Source of the DNA: Anaerolineales bacterium UBA2317
Lineage (GTDB): Bacteria > Chloroflexota > Anaerolineae > Anaerolineales > Villigracilaceae
Reading direction: 5' to 3'
Length of the DNA: 64,000 nucleotides
NCBI GenBank assembly: GCA_002345215.1
Contig: DDVH01000025.1
Coordinates: forward strand, 13,119-77,118
Made by a program: the position numbers and the translations under genes. Position 1 is the first letter of the stretch. Each line of letters opens with the position of its first letter. Positions 59,123-64,000 of this stretch are shown here, piece by piece. The notes below the pieces were generated by a model, which saw nothing but the letters and a program-made list of their open reading frames with translations, searched no databases and had not been told where the DNA came from.

Positions 59123-59204
59123 TGTCATTTCGACCGAAGGGAGAAATCTTTTACTAAGCGAGATTAATATTTCTCGGTCGTTTCACTCCCTCGAAATAAC
59201 AAAA
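59123..59204. repeat. Interspersed repeat, GATTTC...TCGAAATGACA family, copy B
   Basis: TGTCATTTCGACCGAAGGGA and GAGAAATCTT lie at the left; ATTTCTCGG and CCTCGAAATAACA at the right. It mirrors copy A across the GIY-YIG gene. Confidence 0.85.
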
Positions 59205-59246
59205 TAATGACTTTCAGATTATGTATCATTTTATTTCTCTGTCAAG

Positions 59247-59660
59247 TTATCTAAGGGAAAATAATTGAATTGCAACCGCAATTCCTAACCCAACCAATAC
59301 CATAATCCCAATCCGTATCAAACGTCTTCTCGTCATCCCTTGCTTATCTTCTCTATCAGGCAACAAACCTAACTTCATTTGAAATTGATTCAAATCCCAT
59401 GTAACCAAAGCAAAAATCGCACCGCTGAACATCCACACGAGGGGAAAATCATTCCACAAACCAAAGATAGCAACAAATATTGAAAGAATCATTGCTAAAG
59501 AGGGAAACCACTTCCATTTTCGCCAAAGTGAAATAAACCATAACAACCCAAAAGCTAAAATGACTTTTGCTGTATTTTCATAGCCTGTATGAAAATACCC
59601 CCAAGCAAAAGAAAATGTACTTAACAAAATACTAAATATCAAAGCCGTGACAATCATCAT
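59247..59660 (-). CDS. Small membrane protein with four helices
   Basis: 137 residues. Helices at about 1-20, 33-45, 57-85 (AMILSIFVAIFGLWNDFPLVWMF in outline) and 115-137 (RIGIMVLVGLGIAVAIQLF). The loop DREDKQGMTRRRLIR is likely cytoplasmic. The protein resembles no family I know. A truncated relative lies at 58487. No clear ribosome site. Confidence 0.6.
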   Translation of the reverse strand: MMIVTALIFSILLSTFSFAWGYFHTGYENTAKVILAFGLLWFISLWRKWKWFPSLAMILSIFVAIFGLWNDFPLVWMFSGAIFALVTWDLNQFQMKLGLLPDREDKQGMTRRRLIRIGIMVLVGLGIAVAIQLFSLR

Positions 59661-59703
59661 TTGGATTGTATCATCTCAAATAAGCCCTTAAACCTCATTT
59701 TTC

Positions 59704-59723
59704 TCTACAACCTCTGCGGCTAA
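59704..59723. repeat. Fragment of the CCACAGAG family
   Basis: CTACAACCTCTGCGGCTAA resembles the right arm CTCTGTGGCTAA of the intact copies; only half the element is here. Confidence 0.5.
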
Positions 59724-59750
59724 AAAAGTTAAATGATAAAATCATTCAAC

Positions 59751-62700
59751 ATGCTCTCCCACTTTGATTCCATCCTCAACATCCGCCCAGAGGAACGCCG
59801 CAATGTGTATCTCATGCTGGCACAATATTTTTTCATGGGTGCGGCGATGTTGTTCGCGCAAACTATATCCATGCCGTTGTTTTTGGAATATTGGGACGCA
59901 TCCTTTATTCCACTCACCTACATAGGCATTGCTGTTGTCGTTTCATCCATCACTGCTGTTTTTCTAAAAATTGCAGAAAAAGTTTCATTATCAAGATGGC
60001 TGTGGTTAACCCTTTTATTTATCGCAGTCACCACCTTATTACTTCGTTTTGCATTAGTCATTGCACCATCTAAATGGCTGGCATTATTTCTCCCCATTTG
60101 GACTCAAACTTTAATTAACTTAGCCGTTCTCGCCTTTTGGACTCTCGCCGCAGAAATTTTTGATGTCCGTCAGGGCAAACGTTTATTCGGTTTGCTCAAT
60201 GCAGGTTCATGGCTTTCATATGTAGTGGCAGGTCCGTTCACGGGCACGTTTGTCAATTTACTTGGAACAGAAAATCTTTATATTGTTATTGCAGTTTGTT
60301 TGCTTATTGCTTTATTCATTCAAGGCGTCATCATTCGTGGCATGAAAAAGCACGAGCCACAAGTGAGTGAAAGTGCACAACAAGCCCAGCCGCCACTCAG
60401 CGCATTATTTCGCAATCGTTTTATTTTATTGGTCTTCGGTCTCGCCGCAATTTGGCGCGTGGCATATTTCGTCATGGATGCAATTTTTTATAACATGACC
60501 GCCATTCAATATCCAAACACCGAAGACAGTGCCATCTTCATCGGCAGTTTTTTTACAATGGTCGGTTTACTCGGTTTCATCACAGATACTTTTTTAACGG
60601 GGCGTATCATCAGCAAATATGGATTATGGGCTGGACTCTTAACCACGCCGCTAGCATTGATTCTCTCTATGAGTGGATTCGCTGGGGCAGGTTTTCTCGT
60701 TTCTTCCTGGACGTTAGGCTTGTTCTGGTTCGCGGTAGCAGGAAAATTTAACAACGAGGGACTCGGCTTTACCCTCGACCAATCAGCTTCCTCAATTTTG
60801 TACCAACCCATATCTGATTCATTACGTCCGCGTGCACGTGCTATTGGAGAAGGTATCATCCAACCCGCCGCCATTGGAATTGCAGGTTTATTACTCACTT
60901 TGCTTTCAAACATTTTGCAATACGATGTACTTCAACTTTCAATCGTATATATCATACTGGCAATCATTTGGTTGATTCTAAGCATAATCCTTGCTAGCTC
61001 ATATCCGAAACAATTAGTCGAAGCAATTCAAAAACGAAGAATCAGACGCGATGAATTAATCAATGTAGAAGAAATCAATGCTGAAGTTTTATTCAAAAGC
61101 CTAAAAAGCAATTACGAAGGGACTGTAATTTATTCACTAGATTTATTGGAAGAGGTTAATCATCCAAACTTCAAAAGCGAATTAATTCACTTATTGGGTC
61201 ATCCTTCGTCCAAAGTGCGTGTTTCGGTGTTAGAAAGAATTGAGCGGTTAAAACCTGAACAAGCCAAAGAGAAATTACCTGACCAAATTGAAAAAGAAGA
61301 AATTCCGCAAACACGCAGTGCGGCAGTGCAAGCCTTTTCGGCATTAAGTGCAGAGGATGTGAATTTAATTCTGCCGTATCTCAACTCAACCAACTCAGCA
61401 GATACTTTTGGTGCGTTGGTTGGTCTATTGAAATATGGCGGAAAACAAGGCATTACGATTTCACGTGAAAAACTAGAAATGCTCGCTAACCATAAACTTG
61501 CTAAAAATCGGCTGACAGCGGCTCAAGCCTTACGTAGGTTTGGGTCAACTGGATTTGAAGATGTACTGGAAAAATTTATAGATGATGAAGATGTAAAAGT
61601 TCAAAAGGAAGCCTTAATCGCCAGTGGAAATATCAAAAGCGAGAATTTGTATGAAAAAGTTTTGCTCGCGTTAAAGCATATCCACACCCGAGATACAGCC
61701 GCAAAGGCTTTACAAGCCAGTGGCGAATCCGCTTTGACGTTTATCGAAAAAGGTTTGAGTGATGAATCTTTTCCAAAAGCGGCGCGAATCAAATTGGCAA
61801 AAGTGTGTGGAAATATTCGTGGTGAAAAAGTGATTGAGGTTTTAAGAAAGTATATCTCGGTTTCAGATAATGATTTTAGAATAGCGATTCTTTCAGCATT
61901 AAACGAATGCGAATTCAGGGTTGAGAAAAAGGCTGAAAACGAGATACAGGCTCAAATCAAGAAAGAAGCGGAAGATGTCCGCAGGTTGTATTCTGCTTGG
62001 CGTGAGATTGAGTTAAATGCGGAGATGAATTTAATCTCCAATGCGATTCGGATTGAATTGAATCATGCCCGAGATAGAATCTTTTATTTATGTTCATTTT
62101 TGTTTGATAGAAAAGCGATTTTGAATGCACGCCGAATCATTTTACAAAAGAATGAATCCAAATTACCGTATGCAATTGAAACGCTCGATACGATTTTGCC
62201 ACGCGATATAAAAAATATTTTATTACCATTAGCAGAAGAATTAAACGGAAGTGATGCTTGTAAAAAAATCGGCATCAATGAAAAAGTTTCATTGCATGAA
62301 CTTGCAGAAAAATCGCAAGGTTGGTTGAAGATTTGTATAAGCCCGAAAGGAAGCCCTATGTACTCAACAGTTGAAAAAGTTTTGATTTTGAAATCGGTCA
62401 ATTTATTTAAATCCACACCTGATGATGCTTTGGCAGAATTGAGTGAAATTATTTCGGAAGTGGAAGTGCCTGCTGGAAGAAATATCGTAATGAAAGGCGA
62501 ACCCGGCAGTAGTATGTTTATTATTGTGAATGGCAAAGTTGCAGTTGTAGATGGTGAAAGAGTTGTCAATACTTTGGGTGAACGTGCTGTGTTTGGTGAG
62601 TTAGCATTGTTAGATACTGAACCACGAACGGCGACCATTCAAGCATTGGAAGATACATTGTTATTCCGTTTAGACCAAGAACCGTTTTATGAATTGATGT

Positions 62701-62804
62701 CTGACAGAATCGAAGTGGCGATGGGAACGATTCAAATGTTGGCAGGAAATTTACGCGCACGCGTTAAAGAAGTGATGGAATTACATGGGAAACTCGGTGG
62801 TTGA
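59751..62804 (+). CDS. NTT/MFS-like transporter fused to HEAT repeats and a cNMP-binding domain
   Basis: 1017 residues. Residues 1-430 have about twelve helices and the FWTLAAEIFDVRQGKRLFGLL segment typical of bacterial nucleotide-transporter-like (Npt1/Npt2) proteins. Residues ~440-760 are HEAT-like repeats (FKSELIHLLGHPSSKVRVSV, VQKEALIASGNIK). Near the C-terminus ~880-1005 is a cNMP-binding barrel with FGELALLDTEPRTATI. This layout is known in several phyla; transport substrate and ligand are unknown. The ATG at 59751 lies 8 nt after TAAAAT, suggesting a leaderless start; an ATG at 59733 is less likely. Confidence 0.85.
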   Translation: MLSHFDSILNIRPEERRNVYLMLAQYFFMGAAMLFAQTISMPLFLEYWDASFIPLTYIGIAVVVSSITAVFLKIAEKVSLSRWLWLTLLFIAVTTLLLRFALVIAPSKWLALFLPIWTQTLINLAVLAFWTLAAEIFDVRQGKRLFGLLNAGSWLSYVVAGPFTGTFVNLLGTENLYIVIAVCLLIALFIQGVIIRGMKKHEPQVSESAQQAQPPLSALFRNRFILLVFGLAAIWRVAYFVMDAIFYNMTAIQYPNTEDSAIFIGSFFTMVGLLGFITDTFLTGRIISKYGLWAGLLTTPLALILSMSGFAGAGFLVSSWTLGLFWFAVAGKFNNEGLGFTLDQSASSILYQPISDSLRPRARAIGEGIIQPAAIGIAGLLLTLLSNILQYDVLQLSIVYIILAIIWLILSIILASSYPKQLVEAIQKRRIRRDELINVEEINAEVLFKSLKSNYEGTVIYSLDLLEEVNHPNFKSELIHLLGHPSSKVRVSVLERIERLKPEQAKEKLPDQIEKEEIPQTRSAAVQAFSALSAEDVNLILPYLNSTNSADTFGALVGLLKYGGKQGITISREKLEMLANHKLAKNRLTAAQALRRFGSTGFEDVLEKFIDDEDVKVQKEALIASGNIKSENLYEKVLLALKHIHTRDTAAKALQASGESALTFIEKGLSDESFPKAARIKLAKVCGNIRGEKVIEVLRKYISVSDNDFRIAILSALNECEFRVEKKAENEIQAQIKKEAEDVRRLYSAWREIELNAEMNLISNAIRIELNHARDRIFYLCSFLFDRKAILNARRIILQKNESKLPYAIETLDTILPRDIKNILLPLAEELNGSDACKKIGINEKVSLHELAEKSQGWLKICISPKGSPMYSTVEKVLILKSVNLFKSTPDDALAELSEIISEVEVPAGRNIVMKGEPGSSMFIIVNGKVAVVDGERVVNTLGERAVFGELALLDTEPRTATIQALEDTLLFRLDQEPFYELMSDRIEVAMGTIQMLAGNLRARVKEVMELHGKLGG

Positions 62805-62843
62805 GTAGCCCTAATGTTTTTTGAGGGCGTATCGAAACCACAA
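62798..62843. repeat. Interspersed palindrome, GGTTGAGTAG type
   Basis: GGTGGTTGAGTAG at the stop codon and CGTATCGAAACCAC at the end form a diverged version of the element at 29541. Confidence 0.7.
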
Positions 62844-62881
62844 GTTGATGTTAGGAAAGATGAAAGAGGAAAGAAAGTTTG

Positions 62882-63394
62882 ATGACAAGAAATTTAGAAA
62901 GTTGTGATGGTGAAATTCACCCAAAAGCAATTGAAGGGATGTATTTATTCAATTTAAGAAAATTTTTTGAAGCACATGAAGAATTGGAAATTGCATGGAA
63001 CGAAGAAAAAGGCGAAGTGCGCAATTTGTATCGTGGAATTTTGCAAATAGCAGTGACGTATTTACATATCACACGCGGAAATTATGACGGCGCGATTAAA
63101 GTTTATAAGAGAAGTCAGCGTTGGTTAGAAGGCTGGAATGATGTTTGCAAGGGAATCAATATCAAGCAATTTCAAGCGGATGCAAGAAATGTAATGGATG
63201 AAGTGGAACGGTTAGGAAAAGAGAGAATTGGAGAATTTGATATTGCTTTGTTCAAGCCAATTCAATGGAACGAAAAACGAGTCTGGATTTGTGATCGTTG
63301 CGGCAGTGAGATGTACGAGAAGAATTGCAAAGTGACTTGTCCCAACTGCGGCAATCGCTTTGATTGTTCAGATTTGAATTTATATTTTGATTAA
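62882..63394 (+). CDS. DUF309 protein with C-terminal zinc ribbon
   Basis: 170 residues. The first ~110 residues have the DUF309 pattern: LRKFFEAHEELEIAWNE, RNLYRGILQIAVTYLHITRGN and the helix GAIKVYKRSQRWL. The C-terminal ~40 residues are a zinc ribbon (CDRCGSEMYEKNCKVTCPNCGNRF), which is not part of the usual family. The ATG at 62882 follows a TTG; GAAAG precedes. Function is unknown. It leads into the M50-like gene by 12 nt. Confidence 0.8.
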   Translation: MTRNLESCDGEIHPKAIEGMYLFNLRKFFEAHEELEIAWNEEKGEVRNLYRGILQIAVTYLHITRGNYDGAIKVYKRSQRWLEGWNDVCKGINIKQFQADARNVMDEVERLGKERIGEFDIALFKPIQWNEKRVWICDRCGSEMYEKNCKVTCPNCGNRFDCSDLNLYFD

Positions 63395-63406
63395 CAGGGA
63401 TTACAT

Positions 63407-63934
63407 ATGAAATCAACTCGGCTAGGAAAACTTTTCGGTTTGCAAATGAGTTTCACTCCGCTTATATTTTTAGGAATTACAGGCATTTGGATTGCCCTGA
63501 GTCTGGTCGGTTATTTCGCATTTGATATTGCGCTCGGAGAATCTATCTTTTTAGGGTTTATAGCAACATTTTTACATTATGCACTAGAACTGATTCATAG
63601 TCTTGGTCATGCATTTGTCGCAAAGCAGGTTGGCTATCCAATGACCGAAATTCGGTTTGGTGTATATGGCATTTATGCTCAGACGATTTATCCGAAAGAT
63701 GAGCCTTCATTAGATTCATCCATTCACATTCGCCGGGCATTGGGTGGACCGATTGCCAATTTAATTTTATCTATTATTTTATTTTTCACGCTTCCTCTCT
63801 GGATTGGGAATTGGTATTGGGTAGGGATGTTCGTTTTTTTAGATAACTTAATTTATGTGGTACAAGTTTTTGTACCGCTTGGTTTCAATGATGCCAGTAC
63901 AATATTGAATGAGTTAAGGAAAATGAAAAAATAA
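63407..63934 (+). CDS. Site-2 protease-like (M50) membrane protein lacking the catalytic Glu
   Basis: 175 residues with about five hydrophobic segments. LIHSLGHAFVAKQVGYPMTEIRFGVYGIYA aligns with the M50 active-site helix, whose normal form is HEFGHALVA; the Glu of HExxH is Ser here (HSLGH). The second metal motif is LGFNDAST, with an Asp retained. It may therefore bind metal without hydrolysis or be a pseudo-protease. It follows the DUF309 gene by 12 nt; a palindromic terminator follows. Confidence 0.75.
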   Translation: MKSTRLGKLFGLQMSFTPLIFLGITGIWIALSLVGYFAFDIALGESIFLGFIATFLHYALELIHSLGHAFVAKQVGYPMTEIRFGVYGIYAQTIYPKDEPSLDSSIHIRRALGGPIANLILSIILFFTLPLWIGNWYWVGMFVFLDNLIYVVQVFVPLGFNDASTILNELRKMKK

Positions 63935-63965
63935 AGGATGGTCAATGACCATCCTTTATTTTTAA
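63930..63965. terminator. Intrinsic terminator
   Basis: AATAAAGGATGGTCA / TGACCATCCTTTATT, 15-bp palindrome with 1-nt centre, then T. Confidence 0.9.
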
Positions 63966-63981
63966 TTCATCCTATTTATTC

Positions 63982-64000
63982 TTACGGTGTAACTAACACA
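63982..64000 (-). CDS. Possible last codons of a minus-strand gene cut by the window edge
   Basis: The minus strand ends VLVTP then a stop at 63982, adjoining the convergent terminator. Too short to judge. Confidence 0.2.

Noticed and set aside
58511..59246. tRNA or other structured RNA in the repeat-rich gaps
   Set aside because: No cloverleaf or T-loop motif; the structure is explained by interspersed palindromes.

Overview
The window looks like one piece of the chromosome of an AT-rich bacterium of the phylum Chloroflexota, most likely class Anaerolineae (inference from gene content, no search was possible). Pointers are an SMC/RNase III pair, large membrane-anchored proteins with Thr/Pro linkers, a membrane-anchored baseplate-J-like protein, an SRPBCC-PDZ-DinB fusion, a secreted protein with a C-terminal sortase, and many interspersed palindromic intergenic repeats. 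No rRNA, tRNA, CRISPR array or prophage was seen. Most of the window is housekeeping; accessory material is concentrated at 42-45 kb and 56.8-59.7 kb.

Layout. 0-3 kb: smc (cut by the window edge) and rnc on the minus strand. 3-12 kb: aldo/keto reductase, small zinc-ribbon protein, HD phosphohydrolase, DUF3592 protein, miaA, an acyl-CoA ligase, ftsH, xth. 11.5-14.3 kb: response regulator, DUF192 protein, LysM/M23 peptidase, and a cNMP-binding protein with its own promoter. 14.3-20.3 kb: a complete branched-chain amino-acid-type ABC importer (livJHMGF) with a long leader, an intercistronic hairpin and a terminator. 20-28 kb: unknown membrane protein, ornithine cyclodeaminase-like enzyme, cinA, M14 carboxypeptidase, an amidohydrolase-CYTH fusion, membrane protein, HEPN-like protein. 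28-33 kb (minus): nifS, baseplate-J-like protein, ruvX, mltG. 33-42 kb: VOC protein, phosphohexomutase, tatD, polyprenyl synthase, DUF177, GT87-like transferase, a probable 28-aa leaderless small protein with promoter and terminator, metG. 42-45 kb: TIR-coiled-coil-membrane protein and two REP-associated Y1 transposases embedded in their repeats. 45-55 kb: SRPBCC-PDZ-DinB protein, mtnN/pncC, a small promoter-terminator RNA unit, an HTH regulator, the 1573-aa sortase-tailed surface protein, and a Ser/Thr kinase with an extracellular RskA-like domain. 55-64 kb: aminotransferase, zinc-finger and membrane proteins, a GIY-YIG nuclease bracketed by repeats, an NTT-HEAT-cNMP fusion, a DUF309 protein and a site-2-protease-like protein lacking the catalytic Glu.

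Cross-cutting themes. (1) Several genes have a -10 box only 6-8 nt before the ATG and no Shine-Dalgarno site, so leaderless transcription appears common. (2) At least seven families of interspersed inverted repeats fill the intergenic spaces; some run into reading frames (RuvX C-terminus, GIY-YIG C-terminus, inside a transposase). (3) Unusual fusions are frequent: amidohydrolase-CYTH, SRPBCC-PDZ-DinB, MBG repeats-sortase with internal LPXTG-like motifs, kinase-RskA-like, NTT-HEAT-CNB. The strongest candidates for something new are the surface protein that carries its own sortase and the small Met-rich leaderless gene at 39.9 kb.
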